A stretch of 64,000 nt of DNA from Hypericum androsaemum (taxonomy: Eukaryota > Streptophyta > Magnoliopsida > Malpighiales > Hypericaceae), in the NCBI GenBank assembly GCA_963995505.1, contig OZ023181.1, forward strand, positions 7,725,487-7,789,486, read 5' to 3'. The notes beneath the pieces were generated by a model that was not told the DNA's origin, made no database searches, and was given only the letters and a program-made list of their open reading frames with translations. A program made the translations under genes and the position numbers. Within the stretch, counting starts at the first letter, position 1. The number at the start of each line of letters is the position of its first letter. Below, piece by piece: positions 44,107 through 57,850 of this stretch.

Positions 44107-47097
44107 ATGGCTCTCTCTGTCAGAAATCCGTCGAATTGCCTGCTACCTCCTCCGACTCCGACCATCCTCAGACCACTGAGGGTCCTCCGATGCTCTGCCT
44201 CTCTCTCATCCGACGGTACGGGCAGCTCTCTTTCTCTGTTTGACTTTTCGGGTCCCATCTTTAAATGGGTTCTTGGCTTTTCTCGTGGGAAGGCATTAAT
44301 TTTAGAAAGTTGTTGGTTTCAGGGTCGCCATGGAAAACTTGGGACGCGAGGCTGGTGCTTGAGGATGGTTCAATTTGGAAGGCCAAGTCTTTCGGTGCTA
44401 GAGGAACCCAAGTCGGGGAGGTGGTCTTCAATACTTCCTTGACCGGGTTAGTTAATCTTTTGGTGATCCTCCTCTTTTCGTCCTGCATTTGGTTCCTTGG
44501 TTTAATACGAACCCGAACGGCTTCGTCTCTTTCGCGTAGTATCCGTGTTCCCTCAGTGCATTCTTGTTTGAGCTGAATATACGAGGAGAAAATGTGCAAC
44601 TTTTTTAAGCAGGAAGCAAAGAAATTAGTATTATTTTCAGTCACGGCTTCCGCAGTCCGAGTCTCAGAGTTCTTAGACTTGTAGTACTAGTACTAGTACT
44701 AGTACTAGTGGGTGTTTTTGCTTTTAGAAAGTCTCTGCTTGGTTACGCATTTGAATTTGATCTCTGGCTCTAGCCTTTGCTTTATCGGTCTTAAGCTTCT
44801 TTCTTAGTCTATCTATAATTTTGTTTCGATATCCCTGAGCTCGGTTATTTTCTTCTTCTTTATGCTTTCCTAAATGATGCCAATTTATTTATCTTTTACC
44901 TATGATCTGCATTCATGGGCATTGGTTAGCTGCCTCTTTCCCGCTGCGAATTCTTCTTGCATTTGCCATTTTGTTCTCGGTTGATTATTTAAACTGGTAA
45001 TTTGCTTCTTGTGACTTAATGCATACTATTCTGGGAAGACATCACAGTTGAGGGAAACGAACAAAATGTATATTTACTCTGAAAAATGCATTGCGGTTCT
45101 TGTTTCTGATTATGACTTCATTATGCCTCAGATATCAAGAAATTCTTACAGATCCTAGTTATGCTGGACAGTTTGTCCTGATGACAAATCCACACATTGG
45201 CAACACTGGTGTAAATTTCGGTGAGAAAAGTTCTTAAAGAATCATAGAATTATGTTTATCCTTTATTTTTTTGATTGAATATAAGATCTCTTTGGTGCAG
45301 ATGACGAAGAATCACGTCATTGTTTTCTTGCTGGTCTGGTCATTAGAAGCTTAAGTATCAGGTTTCATTTCCCGTTACTCTTTGTTCTCTGCATGCTGCC
45401 TTTGCCCACTGAGCATGCCATGATTTATTCCTCATACCTGATGCCTTGATTGTTGAAATTTTAGTACTTCAAATTGGCGATGCACACAAACATTGGATGA
45501 CTATTTAGCTGAGAGAAACATAATGGGAATATGTAAGTCGTACATTGGTCATATCGGTTGACGATTAACAACTGTTCTGCTGAACATAAACCTTAGAACA
45601 TTACTCTTGGGTGTATCATAATATCTTTCCTCTCATGATGTTCCAACAGATGATGTAGACACCCGTGCAATTACCCGCAGGTTGAGGGAAGATGGGAGCC
45701 TTATCGGTGTGCTCACCACAGAAGAGTCCAAGACAGATGGGGAACTTCTTGAGATGTCTCGTTTGTGGGACATAGTAGGTAACAAATATTGTCATATTGG
45801 ACACACGGTTTCAGTCACCTGCCAGTCTAGCCAGTCCTTGTTAACATTAGTTGAATTTGCCAGGTGTTGATTTAATAAGTGGTGTTTCATGCACTAAGCC
45901 CTACCAATGGGTCAACAAAACCGAGTTGGACTGGGATTTCAACTCTTCTGATAGACGGGGCGACATCTATAATGTATGCCATAGTTTTTGACCACGGTGT
46001 AATGTTGACTACTATTGTGTTTGCCATTTTCCTTTATTCTTATATTTCCATGTTTGTTTTGTTGTAGGTTGTAGCTTATGACTTTGGTATCAAGCATAAT
46101 ATCCTCAGAAGATTAGCATCCTATGGATGTAACATCACTGTTGTTCCAGCCAATTGGCCTGCATCAAAGACTCTAAAGATGGATCCAGACGGAGTTCTTT
46201 TCAGCAACGGTCCTGGAGATCCATCTGCAGTTCCTTATGCTGTTGAAACAGTGAGGGAAATACTTGGAAAGATTCCTGTTTTTGGAATTTGCATGGGCCA
46301 TCAGTTAATTGGCCAGGCATTGGGTGGTAAAACCTTCAAAATGAAGTTTGGCCACCATGGAGGAAACCATCCTGTTCGTAATCTCCGAGCTAACCGTGTT
46401 GAGATAAGCGCCCAGGTCTGTTATCTGCTCAACTTGGTATTTAAAATTCGGTGCATGCTTCTTGAATTCACATGCATGTTAAAGTTTACTAATATTTGCA
46501 TGGTCTTGTGTTTGAGTAGACTATAAGTTGCTATTACTTTAAGGAGAATGATGCATTATGTCACAGAATGCACGGGGATGGTCTAAATCTGTAATTCAGA
46601 TAAAAGTTGCACCTCACTTGCGTTCTTCTGCCAATAAGACACAATGATGTGACCTGGGAATGTCAACCGTTTGAACTTGTATTTTCCTTTCTTTCATTCA
46701 TATGTTCTACTTCATATTCATTAACAAATTCATTGATGCAACAGAATCACAACTATGCTGTGGACCCTGCATCACTTCCCGATGGTGTGGAAGTAACTCA
46801 CGTTAATCTTAACGATGGAAGCTGTGCTGGCCTGGCTTACCCTGCCCGGAATATCATGTCTCTTCAATACCACCCGGAGGCATCCCCAGGGCCTCATGAC
46901 TCGGATAGTGGTAAATGACATAAGTGCCTACCTTTACAGTCCCGTTACTTGCCACTTTCGTTGCCATTACTTTCTAGATTATACCTACGTGGTAAGTAGT
47001 TGAGATTGCTTCTGTTGTATATTTGACATGACATCTTTTCTCCGCAGTGTTTGAGGAATTCGTAGTGCTCATGAAGAACGCAAAACAAAAGGCGTAA
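44107..47097 (+). CDS. CARA: Carbamoyl-phosphate synthase small (glutaminase) subunit, plastid, 10 exons
   Basis: Exons 44107-44215, 44323-44446, 45132-45220, 45301-45361, 45465-45532, 45650-45778, 45864-45973, 46068-46415, 46745-46910 and 47048-47097 join to 1254 nt: 417 residues plus stop. It releases ammonia from glutamine for the large subunit, feeding pyrimidine and arginine synthesis in plastids. The N terminus ([20 protein letters not shown]) is a likely transit peptide. The CPSase small-chain domain follows: [71 protein letters not shown]. The class I glutaminase domain has the nucleophile in [16 protein letters not shown] (Cys305) and the His-Glu pair in [15 protein letters not shown] (His389, Glu391). 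All catalytic residues are present and all introns are GT..AG. Confidence 0.95.
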
Positions 47098-47388
47098 GCG
47101 AGAAAACCGTCATGTATCTGTGTCGATAAATGAAGACTACCAGGTTTTGATCCTGCTCTTTGTAGTCTTAAGTATCCGTTTGTGGGTATCATCAAGGAAA
47201 ACTGTAATGATAGGTGAGATGGAGATTTAGTTTCTCCAACATACCTGTGGTATTTTAGATGAGGATATTGTGTTGTTTCAATTTAAGGCTGATAAAAAAT
47301 GGTGGGTTTTTGTCAGCACAGTGTGCCAAGCTCCCAAGTGGCCAGCTTATATGTTTAGACTTATTTTGAAAGTTGATTAATTAAAAAA

Positions 47389-47970
47389 TTATCACTTGAG
47401 GCTAACATAAATTTTAACTTTTTGGAAAATCGTAGTCCTTTCTTAATCTATTATCACTTCTCATACTGAGACTTGCATAAAATTTGACTAAATGGAAAAC
47501 CATAGTCCTTTCTAAATCATTCACACTTCTCGTGTTGGGACTAACATAAAATTTAACCAAAGTGGAAAACCATAGTCTTTTCTAAATCAATTATCACTTC
47601 TCGTGTTGAGACTAACATAATATTTAACGAAGTGAAAAATATACTCCTTTCTTAATCAATCATCACTTCTCAAAGTTGAGACTAACATAAAATTTCAACT
47701 AAATGCAAAATATACTCTTTTCTTGATCAATTATCACTTCCCGTACCTTTCAAAAACAATTCTCACTTCTATGTTGAGACGAACATAAACAACAAAAAAT
47801 TTAACGTAGTCCTTTCTTTAATCAATTATTACTTCTTGACTTGAGACTAACATTAACATAAAATTTAACGAAGTAGAAAATCATAATCCTTTCTTAATAT
47901 ATTATCACTTTTTCGTGTTGAAACTAACATAAAATTTAACGAAGTGGAAAATCATAGTCCTTTCTTCGTC
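47389..47970. repeat. Minisatellite of about 70 bp downstream of CARA
   Basis: About eight diverged copies of a unit containing ATCAATTATCACTTCTCG, TTGAGACTAACATAAAATTT and GAAAATCATAGTCCTTTCTT. Successive TATCACTT landmarks at about 47389, 47451, 47521, 47591, 47660, 47731, 47825 and 47902 give a period of 62-71, with one larger and one shortened step. It starts about 290 bp after the CARA stop codon. Confidence 0.88.
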
Positions 47971-48479
47971 TTTTTTGAGAAGAAAGTGACCTATTGGGTC
48001 ATTCATTATAATAGCAACGGTTACAGGACATAGACACTAAAAGAAAATACATGGATAAAGCAACAGAAAATCTAGAAATGAAAGCAATAACGAAGGTTCC
48101 AACCTGTGAGAGGCAAGCATAGTTCATTATGGGTGCCTCAGAAGGCAAGCAAATTCAGCCTGGATTACTTTCCAAGTTAATCTGCCTGTTTTTGTATTCT
48201 TTTTTGGTAGCCAATGATGATGTTGGTAATTGCTAGTTTCATGGTCATGCCGATTGTCTTGTCCGTGCTTTTAAGTCCAAGCATCTGCCTGAATCCCATG
48301 GCTGCAAACATTCACATCGTTACAATCAATCTTTTGGGGAAAAGAAATTCTATTTCTACAGAAAATGGAAATTCGAATCCTAGTTTTAATATTTAAATAC
48401 GACTAAGCGTTGCTACTTGATTTATTTCCTTTTCCTTTTAGCACAACTTCCTTTTAGTGTACATAAATCCCGTTATTTT
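47971..48479. other. Intergenic, no gene seen
   Basis: Between the minisatellite and the short retroposon. A plus-strand 60-codon frame (48214-48396) has a hydrophobic start, but no homolog is recognised and no splicing or repeat signals were found. Confidence 0.4.
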
Positions 48480-48496
48480 AGAAAGAAACTTCACTT

Positions 48497-48942
48497 TTTT
48501 TTTTGGCGAAAAGAAATTGCATAAATAAAAGAAAAAGTTACAAAGTCCGACATCAACACCCTATGACGTACCTCTATTGAACCCACAAAGCAAAAGGGGT
48601 GGGGTCCCCCAATCAATAGATCAGAGGAGAGCCCAACAATTTTAAATCTTACTCTGCTGAGTTCCACAAGCCGGGCAGTTGGAGTGATGCCCCCAACCGT
48701 CAAGCCTGAGAAACGTCGCCTAAAAGCTAACCCACCTGGATCCACAAGCTGATAGTCTGGGTGGTCCCCTACGCAGCAATAGCCTTGCAGAAGGACGCCT
48801 AACCCTGCTAACCTCGAGTTATCCCTAAACAAGGGATCCTCCCACCCGCCCGCTCGAGGGACGTACTCACTCGTACCCCGTACACCTATAATGTACAGTT
48901 GCGATCAGCGGCCTCATCAAAAACTCTATTGGCTCCACCCGA
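48497..48942 (-). mobile_element. Short poly(A) retroposon (LINE 3' end or SINE-like), minus strand
   Basis: A perfect 17-bp target duplication AGAAAGAAACTTCACTT (48480-48496, 48943-48959) flanks 446 bp. The T-run at 48497 is the poly(A) end on the minus strand. The body is GC-rich compared with its surroundings. A minus-strand frame ends YAISFRQKKK at the poly(A) junction, as in some plant LINE 3' ends, but no RT domain is present; no tRNA-like head with A/B boxes was confirmed. Confidence 0.85.
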
Positions 48943-48959
48943 AGAAAGAAACTTCACTT

Positions 48960-51480
48960 GACTTCAATTAAAGTAGAATTTTCTACTGATTAGGATGGTA
49001 CTGATTCCGTTTCATTTCCAAAACCTAGAGTTCCCAAATGAGGGAGAGTCGCAAAACTAAGATTAAAAATTGGGCAAATTACCTTCACCATCTGGAATTT
49101 ACTTAAATTACTGTTTCAGTCCTCTTGTTCCGAAATTAAAAATTTGGCCATTTATTTTCTTTTATTGAACTCTAAGGCCCCTCGCTGATGTCATCCGGTC
49201 AACATAATTTTAAAATAATATTTTTACCCTTAAAATAAAAAAATAAAAAACATTGTCTTTCTTCGACTCATCTTCTTCGTTGTGAACGACGGCGAGACCT
49301 GGAATCGTCTCTGTCAAAAATAAAACAAAAAAAATTACCCCTCATCTTTTCTGATTCGTCTCCGTTGAAAATTACCTCTCGTCTTCACCATATGTCCAAG
49401 CAAAAAGACAACTGGAAGCCATCGCCGTCGAAAATCATAGACCTGGGTTCTTGGGGTTTCTAATTAATTTCAGCTCCATCGCCGCCACTACTCCAAAATT
49501 AAGGGCATGAACTGGATATGAGGAAGCTCGTTTAAGAGCAGGAACTGGGTTTTCTAATTGATTTCGGCTCCATCGCCGCCCAACTCCTCCTCGGTGTCAA
49601 TAAATAATCAAATGGAAGTAAAAAAATTAACTATGGTTAGAAATTTATCAAAAATATGAATTTGTAAAATTTATTTCACCGTAAAATAAAAAACAAAATC
49701 GTAAAGTAAGTAAAGTAATGTTTTGAAGTGTCAAAGTCACAAAATATTAAACTAAAGTTTTTTTTTATTCTCATCTAAAAGTTAGTGCTCGGTAGCCTAA
49801 AAATGTCAATATTGTCTTCTGGTGAGAGATATATAATGTCAATAATTGCTTCTACGATAACCATACAATGATTTCCATGCGAAGAAAGTATGGTAATTTG
49901 GTGATTTCTTTTCAGATTGTATATCTTTCCCAATAATATTTACTAGTTTCCGTTTCCGAGGAAATCTTTTAATAGTGATCCTGAAAAAGAATTGAAAATC
50001 ATAGTGGTGGGAATCAAAGTTGGAGGTTCCGTGAGAGAAAAAAACCAGTTTAGTTTCAAACTTTGTAACCGGCATTCAGCAGTTCCCCAATTTTACTTAT
50101 TAAAAAAAAAAGCTTTCTCCGATTTTGACCGATCCTGCAATAAATTTTTAATAGTTGTGATTCATCATTTTTATAATAATAGTATATTTTATGTAATTCA
50201 TTTTCTCCCTGGTCAAATATTATTTGATAATCTGTTAAAATCACAATAAAATTACTCGAACAATAATGATATTTTTTGATACAGACCACTTCATATTCGA
50301 ATAATACTGCATTGAGATTCGAGCCAAATAATATATTTCAAAACAGACAACGTCAATTCGTTTGGGACTGTCAATGATGACTTGGCACCAACCGACTTTA
50401 TCTTTTCCTTGTTCCCTCCTCTTGGCAATTTTCTGCCATTTCCGGGTGCTTGCTTATCACCCAATCTTTTTTTTCCTTGGCCGGTGCAGTCACAGAAACA
50501 TCAAATCGTCAAATTTCCACTTCATTGCGAACGAGAAAAGATTAATAGATTATCACAAAAAATGAATAGAAGACTGCCATATCGGACTACCGCTGCATCA
50601 TCAATTGCGGCTAAGAATATTGGAGAAATCTAGTATAGTATAGTAGAACTAAAAAGGTGTTAAAAAATATAGGTAAAAGTCGACTTTTAAATATTCGACC
50701 AAGTTATATAAGTTTTTTAATTTATTTTTTGGACATAAATACTCTCAAGTGAAATTATGAAAAATATTTTTTAAATTATATGTGATAATCCATGTCCTAA
50801 AAGATCAAGGTTCTTGTTCCATCAAAGAACATTTTGGTTTCTTTTGGATGATTTTTTTCATGATGTTTGTATGATATTTTTTTTTTGATGGATTGAGTAT
50901 GATGAGATGAGTGCGAGTAGACTTAATTTTTTTGGTTCTTTTGATGGGGTGGGTGAGCTTTTTTTAAAATTATGAGTAGTAAGTTTTATGGTAATTTTTG
51001 AGTTTTGAAATGCAGAAAAATATTTTGGTAATTTTTTGTGTCATTTGAGATGAAAATTGATCTGAGGAACTAACAAATTTAATTCTCAAAATTCAAGGAC
51101 AGTTTACTAAGTATTGGACTTTTCAATACATTATATTAAAAATTAGGAATTTCTAAATTTTTTCTAAAAATAAATCATACAAAATATGAAAAATAATACG
51201 GACAAGGAAAATAAGTTTTTCATATTTTTACTAATTTATTTTAAAATTCAAAAATATTTAAACCATTTTTTTTCTAATTATACCATTTTTGTCTAAATTT
51301 TTTGTTCAAATACTGTCAACTATAAAATTTCAATCATACATTCTTAAAGCACGTGCAAATGTGATATAAAAAAATTGAACTCTTAACAAGAGTACCACTT
51401 TCCTAACATTTACTTAAATCCGCTGACCACTTGTCTCGAACCACTTCGGAAAGCCTTTGGATTCGTAGACCATTCTTTTA
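48960..51480. other. Intergenic, AT-rich, with one orphan TIR-like end
   Basis: At 49073 the sequence GGGCAAATTACCTTCACC resembles the terminus of element D (GGGCAAATTACTGTAG) and is followed by arm-like sequence and GC-richer text to about 49610, but no matching right end or target duplication was found. The 50380-50640 part has weak coding-like text that I do not recognise. Otherwise AT-rich with no genes. Confidence 0.4.
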
Positions 51481-53242
51481 CTGCCTGTTTGGAACCAATT
51501 CTCAAGGAGAAAAGAATTCATTTCCCATTTTATTGGAAATAAGAAAAGAATTCAATTCCTATTTTCATGTTTGGAACTAAAATTTAAACTTGGGAATTGA
51601 TTTGACTTTTTTACTAGAACACCCCTCCAACCCCTTTAATCTAGATTGAACATGCTTACTCCTTTTAAGTTAGATTAAAACTAACGTATACTCCACCACA
51701 AAATAACCAGCAGCAAACAGATTGGAGCATCGGAAGCTTACACAAAGTAATAGCCAAACAAATACATCCAATTATTGGAAGTTTTCTTATTTTATTGATA
51801 AGAATCACTTAATTACAGAGATTATACAATAACGTTTATGTATAAGGTAAATAATTAATGAAATAACCTATCTTTACCCTTTCCTAACGGCTATATAACA
51901 GCTAGTAGAGAGATTAATTACACAGCTATAATCTCACTTAATCAATCACTAATCAACATATTGTTAACAACCTAACCACCCACTTACCATTTACCTATAA
52001 TTATGTACGAGGTGGTAACATTCCTGCAGACATCAGCTGCAGATAGTAGCAGCAGGTATGCTGCAGATTCTGCAGATGATCATTGCAGATCATCTGCAAC
52101 CTTCAAACCTGAATCACCAATAAGTACTTAATTAAAAATGCATAGGAACCATGCTCCTCTGTTGGAACAAATGCATTTTGGATAGAACTATCTCCTCTGT
52201 CAGAGTAACCATGCTCATTTGTAATGACATATTGAAAACGCAGAAAAACATAAAAACTATTTTGATTCATCAGAGAACTAATTCAACTGATCAAGAGCGA
52301 CGAACAAAGTAATCCAGCTTCATTCATCAAAGAAACAAGAGACATACTAGGAAAAATGAATCACAACCAAAGAGGATTTCAATCATGTTGTCTTGAAAAT
52401 CTTGTTTATCTCCCTCAAAACTTAGCGAGAACGGATCGAACTCCTGCAAAAAGAGTAAAGTTTAAGAATCAACATGAATTGGTAGCAACCTTCACTGTAA
52501 ACAAACATAACAAAGAATAAGCATATACTATTCCTACACGTCATGCTCTTTTGGTGTGTTGGAAGTGCAACCTTCACAATGAATTCTAGTGAACATCATG
52601 TAATAAGCAATTTGGTAACAAGGAATTGAATAATTCTAATGAGAGACGAAACAAACCCCACAAAAAACTTCAAGGCCCGAAGGACAATAAGAAGCGAGCA
52701 AAGGACATAGAGCGAAACACAGCAAACCCAGATCCAAACCAGCAAACCCAACAATCTACCAAAGCTTAATTTATCAAAAGCTACTAGAAGACCAAATCTT
52801 GAAAAATCATGAGAAAAAAAGGGGAAGAAACACACCAGTCATTAGGGTTGTCGTTGACCATCGATCGGGTCAATCTCTTCTGCCTCGCCTGCTCCGACCA
52901 GGTCTACGACCTCAACTTCATCGTCGCTGATTGCAGTTTGGAGGAGACTGTAGCGTCCATGGAGAATTTTTTTTTGCGAGAGTCCAAGGAGAATGTTTGG
53001 AGAGAGAATGATTAGGTAAATTTGTAATAGTTTAATATGATTAGGGGTATAAAAGTAATTTCAAGGCCAATTCTGGTTTAGTCACCAGAAATCCGATCTA
53101 TTTCAATGGGAATTCTAAATCCTAATTTTTAATCAAAACAAGAATTCCTTTCCTAAAAAATTTTGTTCCAAACAGACTTACTTCTTTAAAACTCCGGAAA
53201 GGAATTCCGATTCTCATTTTTTTAAGGTTTCTAAACAGGCTG
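51481..53242. mobile_element. PIF/Harbinger-like non-autonomous element, 1.8 kb
   Basis: TTA on both sides (51478-51480, 53243-53245). Termini CTGCCTGTTTGGAACC and, reverse-complemented, CAGCCTGTTTAGAAACC are near-identical, and arms share AGAATTC/GAATTCC-rich sequence for about 120 bp. The interior has no transposase; two frames (52596-52835 minus, 52809-53015 plus) are unrecognised and may be captured or decayed sequence. Confidence 0.75.
52071..52098. repeat. 11-bp perfect hairpin
   Basis: TGCAGATGATC, loop ATTGCA, then GATCATCTGCA. It lies in a CAGCTGCAG/CTGCAG-rich patch (52024-52100) inside the 51481 element. Confidence 0.8.
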
Positions 53243-53245
53243 TTA

Positions 53246-54092
53246 AGAGAAATGTGGCTTTAAAAACCTTAAATTAGTTAAGTAGTCACATAAAAAAACG
53301 CTAGACATAATATAATATGGAGGATTCGTCGACCATTCGACTGCCGTTTCTCCAATCTCATTTTGTTGATAAGTCAATTCTCCAATCTCATTGATTACCA
53401 ATTTTTTACGATCAAAGCTCAGCCGTTTTTTTGACGAGTTACACTTGACGACCTCTGGACTAATCCCAATATGACGAGTTTGTACTTATCAGATACCGTC
53501 GAATCCTATTTATGAACGACTCTTCCAATGATATTTTATCGAATGGTAAAGGTAACCTTATGTGCCGGCTATTCAGTTTGGGAAGAATACGGAAGTATCG
53601 AGATTCTCCACAGAGAAACGAAATGATGCAAAAGCATTTCAAACAAAATATTCATATATAATATCCATAAAGTTACCAGACCGCAAGCTGACTAATACCG
53701 AATTTCTCATACCATAGCTATATTAACAATAAGGTCTCCCAGGGGGAATAGATGAAAAAACCTCCAAAGCATTTGTAAAAATAAAAAAGAAACAACAAAA
53801 GCACCACAAATCTCCAATCTCCAGCTAAAAGCATCATCGTACTAGACAACATCTGGTTGAACGACAGGTAATCCGAGAAAAAGCAACGACTGACTTTAGA
53901 GGGCACCAAATTGTCTGCCCACCACACATCAAGAGGGACCATTCCAGTTAGGCCTCTCAACCGCAGCAGCACATGCCCCGCTGTCCATTACCAGTCCTCA
54001 AACCACACTTCTGGCTTCACATGACACCTCGACACGAAAAAAGCCCGACTGAATGGGAAAAGGAACTCACCCCCCTCGATAAACTCGAGGAC
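53246..54092. other. Intergenic and actin 3' UTR region
   Basis: The right part (from about 53700) should contain the 3' UTR of the minus-strand actin gene; a polyadenylation site could not be fixed. No other gene seen. Confidence 0.5.
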
Positions 54093-55484
<1,392 letters not shown>

Positions 55485-55756
55485 TTCCTAACAATCTGCG
55501 TACGTACGAATCAGACGACCGATCACCCAACAAATCCCGACAGAATCAACAATCAAAATTCCAGATCTCAACTCCCAACACCAAAAGCAAACAAACAAAC
55601 AAACAAACGAAACGACACCGTCGTAAGAAGTAAAGCAAAAGAGCGTCGATCTCACCTGCTGGGAGAGGAGAAGACAGAGAGAGACAAGGGAGGCGCAGAT
55701 AGCGGCTGCGAACGAGGGTAAAGCTTTAGTAGTAGAGAGGAGAGAGAGGGGGGTTG

Positions 55757-55764
55757 TTTATATA
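55757..55764 (-). promoter_or_regulatory. Probable TATA box of the actin gene
   Basis: TATATAAA on the minus strand, about 270 bp upstream of the start codon and about 100 bp upstream of the leader-intron donor near 55655; a CT-rich leader (CCCCCCTCTCTCTCC) follows. This fits the layout of plant actin promoters with a leader intron. Confidence 0.65.
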
Positions 55765-55769
55765 AGGGG

Positions 55770-56279
55770 TGGGGATTTTGAAATGCAAATGAAATTTGGA
55801 CCAAATTCGAAGACATTTTTGTGTGACGTAAGAGAGAGAAGAACATGAAATGGGATTGAGAATCGTATCATTTACACCACCAGGAAAAAAAAAGGTATTC
55901 AGTAGGGTGTGACCTGGCCTGGCTGACAGCCGCACCGTCCTTCTTCTTTTCCAGTTTTTTTCTCTTTGGTTTTTTTGTTCTCTCTTTTTTCAAAAATTTT
56001 ACCCTCCTTTTTTATTGCCCGGGATGCGTTGTATTTTTTTCTCAAAAAGAGAGAAGAGGGACCTTTCAAAAACAAAAAGAAAAGAAGGATCCAGATGTTT
56101 TGCGGTAGTTTTGGTCGAGTTTTTTCCAACCTTGTAAAAACGTTCCGGAGAGCAATCTGCCCTTTTTTTTTTGTTAAATTCTTACTATTTCAAATACGAG
56201 TCAGATTCTGTAAGAATCGAGAAACTAAAGTGAGAACTTTATAAAGTTTGGGGGAGCAATGGGTAATTTTCCATAATTA
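55770..56279. other. Upstream region of actin
   Basis: Promoter side of the minus-strand actin gene. T-rich and A-rich runs at 55950-56180 give loosely complementary stretches but no clear element ends. Confidence 0.4.
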
Positions 56280-57324
56280 GGGTAACTTGGGGCGGATTAG
56301 GGTTTTTAGCCTCGAAAGCTTATATAAATAGGCTTATAGGCCGTCCATTCTGTCAGCCTAAATAACACCCACGGATTTCCTCTCAGTGCAAAGGTGAGGA
56401 GCAAAATCTAACTCGGGAGGAGGTGCCAAAAGAGGACGAGACCATCAGGGGATCATTGTACAAGGAGGGTAAGTTACTAGCACTGTTCTTTCCACATAAA
56501 CTCGATTTCAAGTAATTCCTATTATAAGTCACGTGTTTGCCTCTCAAACAAAAGGTGGAGAAGACGAATCTGTGAGGGGACGAGTCGGATTCAAGGGGGG
56601 TCCCGGACAGATCGTTGATTAGGCTCGTCAGGAGCAACGTCAAGTAAGTAGAATTTGTGTCATCTCGTAGATCGAGGAGTTTAGTTTTTTTGAGACGATC
56701 TACTCCTCAGTCTGGAACACGTATGGCTTAAGTTCAGGATCTGGCTTAAGCCGATCTCTTTACTGCTAGAAAAATTGTATTGATACTGTTGATTTCTCGA
56801 AGTTCTGATCCGTATTATGTTGAAACCGTATGCTTCTGTCCGAATTTTGCTTGTGTAAAAAGTTAAATTTGCGTACTTATGTCCGAAACTGAATTCTGAT
56901 AAGTTATGTTAAGTGTATGATATGTAGTCGGTTAGGGTAGTCGGTTAGGATAGTCGGATAGGGTAGTCGAATAGGGAATACCCGTGTAGATATGTTATGC
57001 TCCGAAATTCTAATTTGTTTAGTTGGCTAGATAGTCAAATAGGGGATCTTTTCGGTTTGCAAGGTGAATTCGTTTTCCTGTATTTCGTTTAGTTTGTTTC
57101 GTTCCACTTACTGAGTTAATCAACTCACCTTAGATGTATGTGTTTCAGATCGTTCAGGTGGATACTTCAGCTTTTAGTATTTATTCAGATTTCTGAATAC
57201 TTAAATCTCTTTTGATATTTCAGATTTTTGTTTTGGATAATCGTTTCATTTTGCAATAAAGGTCTGACGTCTTTCGGGTAATTAATACCTCGGGCATTGT
57301 CGCTTCTATTTCTGGATCGTGACA
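56280..57324 (+). other. Possible LTR fragment or unclassified transcription unit
   Basis: Starts with TTAGGGTTTTTAG and a good TATA box (TATATAAATA near 56321). The right end reads TCGGGTAATTAATACC..GGATCGTGACA, a phrase seen at plant gypsy LTR ends. Four near copies of TAGTCGGTTAGGG lie at about 56926-56980. There is no second LTR and no conserved frame. It could be a solo or truncated LTR, possibly the promoter region of the relic that follows. Confidence 0.35.
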
Positions 57325-57331
57325 AATTTCT

Positions 57332-57800
57332 TTGTCATTATATTTACCGGATATCAAAATTTTCCGAAAAATGCTCGACAAAACCCAACAGCAAAGATTT
57401 CTAGGTAGGTTAAATTATGTAATTAGTTTTTGTCCAAATATAAATCGTATAGCAACACCACTTCATAATAGGCTTAAGAAAAATAGGAAAAAATCACTTG
57501 CATGGGCTCAAGAGCGTACTATGTCGCCCAAAATATTAAAAAACCGGTCCAGTTCATCCATGTTTGCATCTTGCTGATCCAAATACTAAAAAGTTTTATC
57601 GAAACTCATGCATTGCATATAGGATATAATGGTATCCTGAAACAAAAAATGAGAAAAATGTATGGATCATTGCATACACATCTTCTCACTGGACTGATAC
57701 CCAAAATAAGTTCTCTACGATCAAAAAAAAATTATGGATATTGTTTTTGTATTACAAAATTCCAAAGTGATTTACTAAATCAAAATTTTTAAGGATTGAC
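57332..57800 (+). pseudogene. Endogenous caulimovirid-like RT/RNase H relic
   Basis: Two overlapping broken frames (57332-57577 and 57502-57792) resemble the junction of reverse transcriptase and RNase H in plant pararetroviruses: QQQRFLGRLNYV with the following proline/leucine-rich connector, and further on an IETHALHIGYNGILKQ stretch where the RNase H catalytic aspartate position is histidine. Stops, a frame change and the lack of movement, coat or other replication genes show that it is an old, inactive integration. A Ty3/gypsy origin cannot be excluded, but the connector fits caulimovirids better. Confidence 0.55.
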
Positions 57801-57850
57801 GCAAAATGTACCAAAAAATTTAATTAAGATTTCTACAAGCGCAAAAACAA

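Noticed and set aside
47389..47970. CRISPR-like array
   Set aside because: Units repeat end to end without unique spacers and the context is a plant genome; it is a minisatellite.
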